Shown here: positions 21,116-33,746 of the stretch, in pieces
How the letters are laid out: every line of letters begins with the position of its first letter
How positions within the stretch are numbered: position 1 is the first letter of the stretch
NCBI GenBank assembly: GCA_020726505.1
Contig: JAHLEZ010000008.1
Span: 1,984,001-2,048,000, forward strand
Length of the DNA: 64,000 bases
Direction of reading: 5' to 3'
DNA from: Leptodontidium sp. MPI-SDFR-AT-0119
Lineage: Eukaryota; Ascomycota; Leotiomycetes; Helotiales; Leptodontidiaceae
Translations under genes and position numbers: made by a program
Notes under the pieces: model-generated
What the model saw: only the letters and a program-made list of their open reading frames with translations
Told to the model about the DNA's origin: nothing
Database searches by the model: none

Positions 21116-22799
21116 CTATTGTGGCTTAGAATCCAGTATCGCATTCGAATCGTCTCTCAAACGTGCCTCTGTTGTCTGGAACACAGATGGAATACCCGTC
21201 TCCCCAAAATCACAACCCTCACGAATCATCTTAGCGACTCCTTTAGTGGCGAGCAGAATCAAGGGCATTCCATGACCATTGAACCCAGCGCACACATATT
21301 GGTTAGGTTTGTGAGGTATGGATCCAATATGCGGCATCAAATCGGTAGTATACCCCATGATTCCTGTCCATGCCATATCTAATTTCGCCCCAGAGTTTTC
21401 CCACCCCCGATACGTCTTTTGCATCATATCGTCTTTGAAGTACTCCACAGCTGGCTCAATCAACGTCTTATCGTCAGTGACATTATACCACTGAGATACA
21501 TCATCCCAAAAAGTTTTCCGACCTCCGCCAACAATAATACTGCCGTCCATCCGAGGAATCTGGTAATCGTACAACCCTGGACCATGTCTTACGCTGTGCG
21601 TATTTGGCAAGTACGGTGCTGTGGTACCTTCTGGAACATTGATCCGCGTGCAGATTCCTCGCACCGGTATGATCCTGGAGGTAAATTCTGGCGCAAGCGA
21701 TGAAGTGTATGCATTAGTGGCTAGAACAACAGTCTTGGCCAGAAGTGTTCCTCGCTGCGTTTTCACGGCGTAGTATCCATCTTTTGAAGGGGTTTCTGAG
21801 ATGGAGAGAACCGGCGTATGGGTTTGCAGATTCACTCCTCGATCTACGGCGCGTTGGAGGAGGTGCATCACCATTTTGTAAGGCCTAGCTGTGTAAGCTG
21901 ACCGTGGCCTATAAAAAAGAAAACAAGTACAAGCAACTCACCAAATATGTCCAGCTGTGAAACTGAATGCCCCTTTCGCTCCAATGACACCCGAAAGTGC
22001 CTCAGCGTCTTTCCCTCCAGCATAGTGGACGTCTCGAGTAGACGGCTCTCCGCTAGCAATCAGTTGATCAAATTCAGCCTTACATTTATCTGCATGATCT
22101 TGATCTAAGCAGGCATCCACGGCTCTGGTTAAGTGGAATTCACAGTCGATTCTCTCTTTCTCCACAAGGTCCTTGACAGCGAAAACCTGTGATGATTCGA
22201 ATTTGGCAATCTCCGTCGCCATCTTGTTGCCAAACATCTTCTTATATTTTGGAACTACAAAATATTAAAATTTAACATTCAAAGTGAATCCTAGAAATTA
22301 GGAAACCGGACTTACTGTTGAAATACACATCCGGCTTCAGATGTCCGCCTACATGTTACCGACGTCAGCCAGCCGAATAAACGAACCATATTCAACTCAA
22401 AAAATAGAAATACGCACCATTCCTCCCCGTAGCCCCCGAGCAAGCCTCTCTGGCCTCCAGAATCGCAATAGATCTCCCAGCAGAATCATTTCCATCAAGT
22501 AAATGATGCACGAGCGAAGCACCCGTGTACCCCGCGCCTATGACCGCAATCTCGCATTTCTCAGGCAATTCCAGCGTACAGCGATGTGAGTCGAGAGGAT
22601 GAAGCTCTGTTCGCCAGAATGGGATAGTAGCGTCTGCAACTGGATATGGGAAGGGCGGGTTTTGAGTTGTGGTTTGGCTGGGGAGTGATGGTGGTGGTGG
22701 TGGTGTGAAGGTTTTCTGGATGGCTTCGAGACGAGCCTTTGCTGTGCTGGAGTTTGACGCTGTCATGTTGGAGAACTTTGGGGATTGAGATGATTGCAT
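21116..22799 (-). CDS. FAD-dependent oxidoreductase, DAO family
   Basis: Four exons on the minus strand (22799-22418, 22348-22316, 22254-21942, 21884-21116) give 498 residues from the Met at 22799; Mets at 22838 and 22766 are alternatives. A dinucleotide-binding motif GAGYTGASLVHHLL opens the DAO fold (PF01266), followed by the ACSGATGRNG block typical of fungal amine/amino-acid oxidases of the TMP/OFD type, then GHLKPDVYF. Later blocks include VVLATNAYTS, GRKTFWDD and a C-terminal FAD-contact GFNGHGMPL. Likely substrates are amino acids or amines, oxidised with H2O2 release; this is inference. A 33-nt exon (GHLKPDVYFN) sits between two introns and is supported by the conserved block. All introns have GTNNGT or GTAAGT donors. 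Confidence 0.88.
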
Positions 22800-25075
22800 T
22801 TTGGGTTGAATTAAGGGAATATTGGGAAAGATTATCAATGGAAGTACATCACCTTATTTGTTCCGAGAGTGGGATAAGGAGCTCCGAGATTCAGGTACTG
22901 GAGCAGTGGGGTGATGAGGACGTGCAGCTAAGCTACAGGGATCGATTAACTGGTACAGGTCGTCGTTTTAGCGGTCAAGCCCTGTAAGCGAGAAACTCAG
23001 GCGATTGTGAAGCGAAGCGATGTCAACATTGACCCACTATCGGAGCTCACTGTGGATCTAACTCCGAAATGTCATCAATTATATTTTGATAGACAGACTT
23101 GTTATCATTTCGTGGCTTGTTAGTTGATTGTACAGTAAATCGTCTTTTGTTGTGGAATTTCAATCAGAGTTCCAAGCACCTTTCATTGCAATGTTCACTC
23201 GAGCCATGCACTTGACACTTGTATCAAGCAACAGGACTGGATTAGTGAAGGAGATGATCACTTACCACCAGATAGTACACATAAGTATCAAAATCTCAAC
23301 ACACATCCCGGTACTAGTGTTATGCCCGTCTGTACATCTCTATCAGAATCCGATGCTTCCTCTGCCGTCGTCTCGCAACACTTTCACCAAATGCCAGGCG
23401 TCGGGGGGTAAAATACAAGGAGTTCTTGCCTGGTCTTATGTAATACATGGTCTCGAACCAGTTTTATGCTTGATTTCTGATGGAGATGCCAATATGTCCC
23501 AGGTTTTGGGGTCCAAGAGCTGTCCGCCCTGAAAGGCCAAGCGTGTGGGAAGGCAGCAAGGGTGGGGGCTCGAAGCTTATTAATCACCCACCGCATATCG
23601 TGAGGATCACTTGAGGGTTGTGAAGAGAGACAGTTAGAGGTGGCATCTAACTGATCTTAAGCTCAGTAGACAAGGTACGTATGATAGAGCTGCAACTCAC
23701 CAAAATTATAGATATGAAGTTTGTGAGCATGAGCCGACTCGAGATACTGGCGGAAAAGAGTCAGATTCCTAATTGCTCCCTTCAGAGGGTACACAGGTTC
23801 TCTAAAAATTCGATTCGTAAAGTTGCGGAGAAGCTCACAGCTTAGGAATAGTGAAAATCGGAATTCCCCTGGGCCGGACTACCGAACTGCTTCATCAGTG
23901 GGAAACTCATTCCCAAGACTGCTCAAGCTGGGATAATAGTTTCCTGACCAGTTTGCCTTGATCAGGCTGGGTAGTCACCATCTTCGGTGGTGGATTCAGC
24001 GTCACATCTCACAACTTGTTAGGTGAGCTATAATGTCATCAAAGGGGTAAAATCCTACCTCTACACGCAATTTACCCATCCCGTTCGCTTACAGATATTA
24101 CTTGGTTACAATGCATCTTCACAAACGCTAAGTCCTCCCACGAGATGTGATACTCCACTCAGAGCCCTATGGTGTGTATATACGACGGGTACGTCGGACT
24201 TGGCTCGATGTGGGGCAGCCAGAATTCTGGAACGGCAGAAAGCTTCGTCCAAACGTTGTCTTTGGCACTGGATTGGCTACCTCGAGTCAACAATGTAGTC
24301 AATTGCCCGTTGATATGGGAAAGAGGGCTTGCGAGACAGACACATCTCGTCCTAAGCCTGATGATGGGCTCCACCTCGAAGGCTTCCTCGACACTGCTGC
24401 TGCGGCCGTTCGATATCCCGCTCTCTGCCTCGTGGCCCCAAGACATTGGCACCGTCCCTGACTTGGGAATAAAATTAAAGCAACGGAAATGGGGCTGGGT
24501 CTTCATCGGCACTTACGCGCTGAAGTAGCCAAGATGGCGGACACTCTCTACCAGAAGCAATTGGTAAATTGGTCTGGTAAGTGAAACCGAGCTCCAAAAG
24601 TGAGATGAGGGAGAAAACAGTTATATCTCAACATTCGAATCATCTTCCGCACCGTGGTCTGGATTCCTCAGTGGGTGGACGCAATGCTACTCCAATCGCC
24701 TTATGTGCCCGGCGTGTGTCTTTGTAGCAGATTTGGAGGCCCCAGCCTCATTCCCGCTCCACCAACGATCCAATTGCTCCAAGCAGGAATGTTTCCCTCT
24801 TTCGATCAGGAAGCTTACTCCCCCATTTCTAATTCGAGTTCTGGGTTACTTTCGCCAAAGGGTATCTGAGAGCTATTCCGAATGCGCTAGATCTCTGCTG
24901 AGGCACACAGTACACACAACTTCGTTAACGTGATGTTGGTATGGGCCCAAACCAAGAGAAGCCTCGTTCTCCGTTTTTGTCTTTTAATTGAGCATCAAAA
25001 AATTGGTTTGATTGTATGTTCGTTTCTGGAAGTTCTGCCTTGTCCAATAGATGCAGGTAGGGGTTCGAAAGTAGA
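22800..25075. other. Unassigned region with possible coding remnants
   Basis: About 2.3 kb. No intact gene is supported. Between about 24150 and 24600 and from 24640 to 24950 the plus strand has several protein-like stretches, one ending in a fair GTAAGT donor near 24579, but frame changes between them and no family is recognised. It could be a decayed gene or chance. Confidence 0.35.
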
Positions 25076-26909
25076 ATGCCTGGCGAACGACAACGGCGGC
25101 ACCATCGGAGATCTAGAAATGGATGCTTGTCATGCAACAGCGCCATATGCGTTGCGACGAGACCAAACCATTTTGGTGAGAGTCGGACCTGTTGGGGTGT
25201 ATATTCGCTGACCGTTCTCAGTCATAATTGCTTGAAAAATGGTGGCAACTGTGGGTATCGTGGTCCAGAAAGTGCGGAGAGTTCGGCAGTCAACAGTCCG
25301 ACAGCAGACCTGAGTCCAGTCCTCCTATCTCAAACTTCATCGAACATCTTCGTCGTAGATACTGTCAAGAACACCGCTCATGCATAGACACTTAGCTCTT
25401 TCGAGGAACTAGATTTGTCCCCAACCGAGCCCGAACTCTCGAAACTTTTGTCGTTTGAGCAGCTAGTTCCGCCATCGACGAGTGAGCTTTTCGGAGTACC
25501 GAGAACGGGTTACCTAGAGAACCAGCCCATCGCACTATCTCCCAAGTCCAGAATGCTGCTGAACCATCGTAAGCTCTTTTCATGTCCTGTACTGTAGCTT
25601 CCAATCTTCTCCAACTTTCCATCTCCCGCCTCGTTCGGTCTCGAATAGGTGACGATGATCGTGTGCAACCGGGTCTGACAGTTGGTTCATTGCAGTTGAT
25701 AACTATCGCGTCCTTCTCCAGGATCCCGTGGGAAAGAATCCAGGGGACAAAATCACACTCATGGCAGTCTCTGACCCTGGAATCTTGCATGCGGCTTTGG
25801 TCCTTGTGGCCGAACATTGGATTCTCCTCGGTGGCCAGAAGAGTGCTATTGAAAACGCCCTTAACAGTCACAAGATGGAGGCAATTCGGATCGTGAACGA
25901 CAATCTGGGTAATCTTGCCACCACGATTTCTGATAGTACTGTGGGTGCTTCACTTGCTTGATATTTCTAGAAGTCAGTATCACCATAGACCATAGCAGAA
26001 AATGGGAGAAACAGAAGGACTGACAGACGCTAGTGTCTCCATGGATCAATTGAGACCGCCGCCATCCACTTCAAGGGTCTTGGGCAAATTGTTCGAATGC
26101 GAGGAGATCTCCACTCAGGAACCATGAACGACTTGCTTCAAAGAGCGATTCTTTTGTTCGTACTGAAACTTCAACCCGGTGTTGACATCTGCTGATACCA
26201 CTCCCACAGGTCTGATATTCTGGTTGCAACTTCTGTAAGGTCACAGCCACATTTCCAAGAAACCTACATATCGAGGCAAAAGCACCTCACGGATTCGTCA
26301 CAGCTGCCTGAAGTATCCAAAGTAGATCTGCATTGGCTAGACGAGCAACTGTTCTCGAAGACGAACAGCGTGGATTCCGATATAACCAGGATGTTTGTAA
26401 GCCTTCATTGGCAATCAAATTTCATAGCAACAACCGACTTCGAATGCCCCGAAGAGAACTCGATACGCAATAGAGCACTTGACCAAACGGAGGCTTTCAT
26501 CGAATAATTGACCCATAGCCGTGCATCTTCCACGCTTCGATCTGGACTTTGCATCCAGGCTGGGTATGCTTACCTACACTTGTTTCTTCGTAGGGATGAG
26601 CTTATTGGTACAAGCTTTGACTACTTTGCCAATCTGTTGAAGGATGAACTGGAAATTTTCCAGCACACGGGAGAGAAATTTCCGCCAGAGCTCTGGTTTT
26701 GGATTATGTTTGTCGGAGCTTCCGCCGCTATCGGGAGACCAGAAAGCCTATGGTTTATGGCAGAATTGCAACTCAGTCGAGATAAATTGATGTTGGGTTC
26801 CTGGTTTCAAGCGAAGGGCAGGCTTAAGAAGTTTGCGTGGGTCGATGGGTGGAACGAGGTTGCTCACGTGGATTTGTGGAATCAGTTAAACATTCAAACG
26901 ATAAAATGA
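25076..26909 (+). pseudogene. Broken Zn2Cys6/Fungal_trans_2 transcription factor
   Basis: Disrupted remains of a regulator of the Fungal_trans_2 (PF11951) type. A zinc cluster starts at the ATG 25076 (RRHHRRSRNGCLSC), but one base is missing at about 25140/25141, which shifts the frame before the second half (HMRCDETKPF). The intron 25176-25221 then yields CHNCLKNGGNCGYRG, completing the six-Cys pattern in another frame. A TAG at 25385-25387 interrupts it, the intron 25569-25695 leads to DNYRVLLQDPVGKNPGD, and at about 25950 another frame break occurs. Later exons still carry HFKGLGQIVRMRGDLHSG, a 54-nt GTTCGT...CACAG intron at 26156-26209, SDILVATSVRS, and a final 26508-26909 frame with FPPELWFWIMFVGASAAIG typical of the family. 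At least three lesions make it unlikely to be functional; neighbours are intact, so sequencing error is less likely. Confidence 0.78.
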
Positions 26910-27940
26910 CGACCAACTTGAAAATGACAGTCACTTTGATGAGACGTAGATACCCTCAAAAGTGTTGACCCAAACACTTCACAAGTCCTCCTTCGTCAAC
27001 AACTCCACCAAAACCCATTCCGACAAAGACAGGTCTGAAAAATTGTCATGTGCAAGGAACACCAAACACTCTGTTGAGCTCAAGCGCACTGGGAAGTCAA
27101 TACGCAGCGGATGCTCTCTTATGCCAGCTTCAATGCATGTTCATCTCCCGGTGTGAAGCATACTCGTTCCAAACAACTGCCGCTCTCATCGACGGGCTCT
27201 CGAAAGTCGCTCCAAGCAACACGAGCGGAATCTTCTTCTCGGACAAATATCCAAGCGACGGAAGCAATTTTTGCTACGGGAATGTTGCTCTTTAACTCTC
27301 ACAGTGAGTCGAGGCCATCACCTGTAGCCACTGAGAGTGAGGATCAGCCCTACAGATACAGTACCTCTTTGATGCCACCAATCACACCTGCATCTTTCCG
27401 AATGAAGAAGCTACTAAATATCGCAATCTCCATGAGATATCGGTACGAGTATCACTCCACCAAACTAGGTCCCAGTAATATGAACCGAGGCGGAGCCATG
27501 AGATCGTGGCAGGGTGGTGCACACGTATGTACCTTTGCTAAAAGAGGGAGGGATATGTGACAATGTCCAGAGACAAGAAGAGAGTTTTGAAGCATCAGAA
27601 GCAGAGTCCTACAACTGTGAGCAAAGTACACAAACCCACGAAGTTTTTCTGATTGGACCTCTCTTTAGTCTAAAAGTCTCGTTTGACGTCAAGCTGTGCC
27701 TCTGGCGTCAATGGCGTTCACCCCGTACTTGTATCACCCTACGGCATGGGGGTGCTGCGCCGCATCCTACGGTAATTTCGAGGGCTGGGCAACATCGCCA
27801 ACATCACAAGGTATTTCTGAGGATATCGCTCCAGTGCTTCCTTTCATTTCTGGGCTTCTTTTTTCATCGTTCAACTCTGCCACATTTTCATCTCGCAATC
27901 CATTGGGGCAGATGGATACCGAGTTCATTTGAGAGCCAGG
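26910..27940. other. Intergenic with possible apple/PAN-domain remnant
   Basis: No intact gene. At 27050-27295 the plus strand reads LCQLQCMFISRCEAYSFQT followed by an APSNTSGIFFSD stretch, reminiscent of fungal PAN/apple domains (CxxxCxxxxxCxxYxF pattern), but it runs into a stop and no signal-peptide exon can be placed. Treat as a possible relic. The promoter of the DUF6536 gene lies at its right end. Confidence 0.3.
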
Positions 27941-30595
27941 ATGAGCTTCATCCCAACGAGATTATTCGGACCTGACAATTCATATGCCACATTGCGCCAC
28001 GACGAACACCAGGAACATGATTTAGGGGATGCCATCGACAGACTCTCAATTGCGCCTACGTTCTCTGGACTTGAGGATGCAGGTATTACTAAGAATCCCT
28101 TCAAGTCAGTTCCACTCTAGTTCTAACACTCCTCCGCAAAATCAGATCTAACAAAAGAACCAGGATGCAAACTCCCAATATACGGCGAAACAAAACTATG
28201 ACCTCAATTAGGAATCTTGGCAAAAATGTAGTCCCATCTTTTATGTCTGTTCCCGACTACTCATCTATTGAACTTGGAAATATTACTCAGGTCACGACAT
28301 CACAAGATCCCCTTACTAGTAAATCTCTACCGACCTCCCCCGCTCGAAAGGGGTGGAAGAAGGGGATCATCTGGGCCGCAGGCCTTGCGTTATTCGTCCT
28401 CGTTTTCAATGTGCTCTTCCTTGGAATCGTGATCGCGAAATACGGTGCCAAAGATGGCCTTGGTCCTTTGTTCACAGGAGATTGTGACAAAGCATCTAGT
28501 TTCAACTCCGGCATCCATGTGGTTATCAATGTCATGAGCACTTTGCTCCTCGGCGCAAGTAATTATGTGATGCAAGTATTGGGAGCTCCGACCAGAGCCC
28601 AAGTGGATGCAGCACATCGAAAACAGGTATCCTTATTCATCGGTGTCCCAAATTTGAGAAACCTGAAATGGGTTGGGTCGAGGCGCTTGATTCTGTGGCT
28701 TCTGTTGTGCTTGAGCGCACTCCCGCTACATTTATTGTGAGTGTAGTTCCCATGGTCGAGAAATTGGTGTGCTGAATGCCTGGTGATAGCTATAACTCTG
28801 CCGTCTTCTCCACACTCCAAGCAAACCAATATGAGATCCTTGTTGTTTCCAACGAGTTCTTTAACTCTGGGACTTTTGATTGCAATCTCGAAAATCTCAA
28901 ACGACCAGGCGGTACTGGAATCGGAGATCTGACTGACACAGCCTTCTGCAATCTCGCCCAGAAACTCTACGACTCATTCAAAGCCGGCGAACTCGAGTTT
29001 TTGGACAATGTTGATTGCATGAAGGCCTACAGTGTAGACTTTCAATCTTCACGTCGGAATCTACTTGCAGTCTCCGCCAACACTGGCAATATCAGCGCCG
29101 GAGGTACTGATCTACAAAACGGGACAATTTTTGACTACATGCCTAGCACTAGCTGGCAAGATACGGTCTTGACTATAGGTGGTTCGGGTTGGATGGCTAA
29201 CAAATGGATCTGCTCATCTCCCCTAACAAATTATTCGCGAACGTTTTTCAGCAAAGAGGCACAGACGACCGTCACAGTCTGTGACAGTTCCCTTGCCATC
29301 GCTGACGAAAAGAATTGGAAAATCGCACCAAACAGTGTACCAATCGATTATTGCCTGAGCGAGAGGGTACCTGAGCTCTGTCAGCTACAGTTCATCGTCC
29401 CCATTATGATTATGGTCATTGTATGCAATACTGTCAAATTTGCATGCATTCTTTTAGCAATGTTGCTGCTTAAGGACTGGCCTCTTGTGGTCATCGGAGA
29501 TGCCATTTCCAGTTTCTTGGACGATGAAGATGAGATGACACTTGGACAATGCCTAACTGTAGCTCATTCAAACCACAAGAAGCCTGTACCGCAAAGAAAA
29601 TCTGGGTTATGGTCGGTCCAACAGTATCAGCTTTCAGACGACGGAAAGTCTAGAGTCTGGTCTCATAATGTGAATCGATGGTTCACCGCTCCGAGAGCTT
29701 CAAATTGGATTCTTTGCATCATCTTGTTAGTATTTCTTCCTAGTCATGTGATTAGTTATTCAACTGACATTCGTTGCCGTCTAGATGCCTTATCTTCTTA
29801 GGAATAGCCAGTACCTTACTCCATGTGGGGATTACTTCAATGCTGGGCACTACCTGGTCATCTCTATCGTTCCGAAGCATGTCACCGTCGACCATCATTA
29901 CATGGTTCAGTACATCGACTTCGCTAGATATCACTTCCCGGAAATCTTCGGTTCTACTGATTGTAATCATCATCACCAATACTCCGCAACTTCTATTCTC
30001 TTGCTTATACTTCCTCTACAACGCACTGTACACGAGCATGTTCTCAGCATATGAGATTCTCCAATACGGTAGACGCCGGAAACCGCTTCGAGTCAGCTAC
30101 CCTTCTGGTCTACAGCGGTCAACATACTGGCTCCAGCTTCCTATGCGGTATTCTGTCCCATTGATAGTCTGCAGCGGATCCATGCATTGGCTGATATCAC
30201 AATCCTTATTTCTTGCTCGAATTTCATTCTTCGACTCGGTGGGACAGCCGGCAAACATCGTCCTATCTAATTTCCAAGGATTGGCTGACACGAATATTCT
30301 CACGCTCCCGGGATATAGTCCCAAGGCTCTCGTTGCGGCAATCGTTGTGGGTGTGGTTATGATTTTGATTTTGATAGGGACTGGGCTGAGGAAATACGAT
30401 ACCGCCATGCCATTGATGGGGAATGATTGTTGGGCGATTAGCACAGCTTGCCATGGGCCGACGGATTCGGATGGAGCCGCCAAGTTGGGACTTAGTTGGG
30501 GCACGATCGAGAGAGCAACAGAAAACGGGGTTGGGCATTGTTGTTTCAGTAGCTCGGAAGTTGAGAGACCCTCTTTGGGAGAGTCTTACGCTTGA
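27941..30595 (+). CDS. DUF6536-type multi-spanning membrane protein
   Basis: Four exons (27941-28104, 28164-28736, 28790-29725, 29785-30595) encode 827 residues. Blocks match the fungal DUF6536 family: GWKKGIIWAAGLALFVLVFN (helix 1), the DCDK...NSGIHVVINVMSTLLLGASNYVMQVLGAPTR block, IGVPNLRN, and LILWLLLCLSALPLHLFYNSAVF, which is created by the second splice. A large extracytoplasmic segment with several Cys (residues about 250-460) is followed by further helices (ILCIILLCLIFLGIASTLLHVG, LLIVIIITNTPQLLFSCLYF, ALVAAIVVGVVMILILIGTG). Intron donors are GTCAGT, GTGAGT and GTTAGT. Start at the ATG 27941 gives a polar cytoplasmic N-terminus. The function of the family is unknown, and all junctions keep conserved residues. 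The decayed regulator lies just upstream. Confidence 0.87.
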
Positions 30596-31945
30596 TTTGT
30601 GTAAATACACGCCCGGGTCACCGATTATATCACTCAATAAAAGTACAGCGGTATGAGACTGATGACATACGTAATTCAAACTTTGCATCCCATGATAGAT
30701 TTCATCCTGCCGTTAGGCGTAGAGCAGGAAAGTTGTGATAGACACCAGGGCCCCAACACATCAAATTCTCTTCAGTATTTGAGCAACCTCGCTTAATCAA
30801 AACAACTGGAACTAACCCCTGACTTTTATAGTAGCGAAGGGTCGTTAAATTCCCCGAAAGTCCTAGTAACCGAGACAGATTCACCCCAGAACAACCTCAC
30901 GGGTCCCGAGAATCATCACAAACGACACGAAAGGAGATATCAAAAAGAGACTTCCCACGAATTGAAGATAAAATTAAATTATAGACCAAGATGCAGACGA
31001 TAACCAACTCCTACACCCCCACTCTAAAGGGTCCCAGAAATTAATCTGAAAGATCGAGAACAAATGCCCCCAAAACGTCTAAAACACCCCATCGCAAGGT
31101 CTCTAATACCCTAAATGATCTAACACATCTCAAATTCCCGGCTCTGCTATTTAAGGAGATATAACCACCTTCTTTCCCTTTCCAGTCTTGCCCATCGCTA
31201 CAAGCACAAAGGAGGAATGGGATGGATGCCTCTCTCCTCCACCAGAAGTACCAGAGACCGAAGACTATGGAACTGATAGCGAAATTTCAAAGACTGCATG
31301 GAAGAAACAAGAGAGTCTAACTCCGCTTTAGAATAATATCATGGATGGTTGAACTTTTACGTAGAAATCTCGAATTAGGATATTTGTAAATTTTCTGACT
31401 CACAAAATATGCTTACGGTGTCTAGAAGAAACGGGGCTGCTCTTCAAAAAGCTAGCTGTTGGCTTAAACAGGGCACGAAATGATGGTATTGAAGCACGGT
31501 TTGGCAGGCGCTACAGGCCCCTGGGATGAACTAATACGTTCGCTATAAACACTGTACTGCAAGTGCCTCCTCAATTCCTGGCTTGAGTCTTTTTCACTAC
31601 AGTATCGCGGACAATTTGAGCCCGGAAGGCAGGAACCGAGTGTTTTCTCGGCTCGGCTCGGCTTGTCCCGTAACAGTGCTACGAGTGTTATACTCGGGCC
31701 GAAAATGTTTATAGGAATCAAGCTAGGAAAGAGATAGACCGCAGCAGGGTGAAAGACAGAAAGAAGGAATCTACTTACACAAATTATAGTACTGAAACTG
31801 CGCAGGGGGTCGACACACCTACACCTACACGAAGAATATGATTTAACAGGCAAAGTAAACTGACTGCAAATCATTGAATATTCATTGGATAAAGCCCATC
31901 AGGTACTTATTCAAGATATGTAAATCCCATCAATTTCCAATCCAT
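30596..31945. other. Intergenic between convergent genes
   Basis: About 1.35 kb between the ends of the DUF6536 gene and the aldehyde dehydrogenase. An AATAAA at 30637 is a likely polyadenylation signal for the former. The rest is low in coding signal; a minus frame at 31464-31874 has no motif. Confidence 0.45.
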
Positions 31946-33746
31946 CTACAACCGACTTCCCATATTAACATGGACAGCCTTGATCTGCGAGTATCCCGCC
32001 AAACCAGCCTCACCCAACTCACGTCCAATACCACTCTGCTTCACGCCACCAAATGGAATCCTATAATCTGAGTCATTGCTCGAGTTGATCCAAACCATAC
32101 CAGCCTCGATATTCTTCGCAACTCTATGGGCGCGAGTGAGATCTTGAGTGAAGACCGCACTGCCCAGACCGTATGTAGTATCGTTAGCCATCTCAAGAGC
32201 CTCCTCTTCAGTCTTGAAACTGGCAATGACGACGAAGGGACCGAAGACTTCTTCGCGGAAAATCTTCATGCTGGGCTTGACGCCCGTGAAGACGGTTGGG
32301 GTGATGAAGAATCCTTTTCCGGCTGACGGGCCGGAGGTGAAAGCCTCGCCGCCGGAAATGAGAGTCGCGCCCTCATCCTTGCCGGCCTTGACGAAGCCGA
32401 GAACTCGCTCGTATTGCGTCTTGGTCACTTGTGGGCCTTGGAATGTGGTTTCGGCGAATGGGTCGCCGACTACAGAGACCTTTTGAACTTGCTCCTTGAA
32501 TGCGGCGATGAAGGTATCGTAGACAGAGTCCTGGACTAGGATACGAGAAGTGGCGGTACAGATTTGTCCTTGGTTGGACATAATACCTTTGAATTATTAG
32601 CGAGGCTCGGTTCATGAAAACGGGGAGAGAGATTTCTTACCGATGTGTGCCCATTTAACAGCTTGATCCAAATCCGCATCCTCGAAGACAAGCAATGGCG
32701 ACTTTCCACCAGTCTCCAAAGTGATGTTCTTCATGTTAACAGCAGCCATCTTCATAATCTCCTTTCCAGTTCCAGTACTTCCAGTGAATGCAACCTTGTC
32801 AATACCCAAGTGGGTAGCAATTGCAGCACCAGCCTCACGTCCATAGCCATTGAGGATGTTGATCACTCCTGGTGGGAAACCAGCCTCCTTGATCAGGTTG
32901 GCAAAGTAAAGAATGCTCAACGGAGTCTGCTCAGCAGCCTTCATGACAATTGTATTTCCGCAGGCCAACGCAGGGCCGAGCTTCCACGCAGCCATGGCAA
33001 GTGGGTAGTTCCATGGGATGATCTGCCCACAAACACCAACTGGCTCCTTGATTGTGTATGCAAACTTGGCTGGCCCAGTATCAATGACCTGGCCGTGGAT
33101 CTTGTCTGCGTAGCCGCCATAGTATGTCAATACGCCAGTCACTTCTCCGACATCTCCGAGCGAGTCTCCGTATGTCTTGCCATTATCCCAGGTCTCAATT
33201 GTAGCGAGGGTCTCTTTGTGGGCTTCGCAGAGGTCGGAGAGCTTCATCATCATGTTTCCGCGGTCGGTGGGAGAGAGATCGCGCCATGAGGGGTCCTTGA
33301 ATGCCTTGCGGGCAGCTGCTACAGCTGTGTCCACGTCTTCGACGCTGGCTGCGTAAACGGAAGCGATCTCAGTCTCATCACTGCGAAAGGGTCAGCATTC
33401 GTCTGGAAGACAGTCGAGGTAGTGCAGCATACGTGGGGTTGATGGAGACAATCTTCTTGCCATCGCTGCTCTTCACCCATTCGTTGTTGATGAAGAGACC
33501 AGTTGGCTGGGTATATTTCCTGCCATTGGGAGCTGTAAGCTCGATTGAAAGGTCAGACATCTTGGCCGAAGTGCTGCTGAATGATCGGCAGATAGATATC
33601 TCGAGTATCCCAATCGATTGACGGTTGGATGAGGGGTATGGAAGAGCTGATAGGGGCGATGTTGATTGTTGTTGGCTGGCACGGGTGAGCTGTTGGAAGA
33701 GAGAGCGGCGAAGATGTGCGGGAAGAGGGAGGATTCGTTTGAACAT
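31946..33746 (-). CDS. Aldehyde dehydrogenase, NAD(P)-dependent, ALDH1/2-like
   Basis: Three exons on the minus strand (33746-33433, 33380-32641, 32586-31946) give 564 residues from the first Met. The ALDH fold is complete: WNYPLAMAAWKLGPALACGNT, GSTGTGKEIM (nucleotide-binding GxTxxG), the general base Glu in ITLETGGKSP, and the nucleophilic Cys in NQGQICTATSR, plus EEVFGPF and the final PFGGVKQSGIGRELG. It oxidises aldehydes to acids. The first 62 residues are Arg/Ser/Gln-rich and look like a mitochondrial presequence; a second Met at 33560 (MSDLSIELTAPNGRK) would make a 502-residue cytosolic form that starts like AldA-type enzymes. Both introns are 52-54 nt and standard. Physiological role (ethanol or acetaldehyde utilisation, or aromatic aldehyde clearance) is inference. 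Confidence 0.94.
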
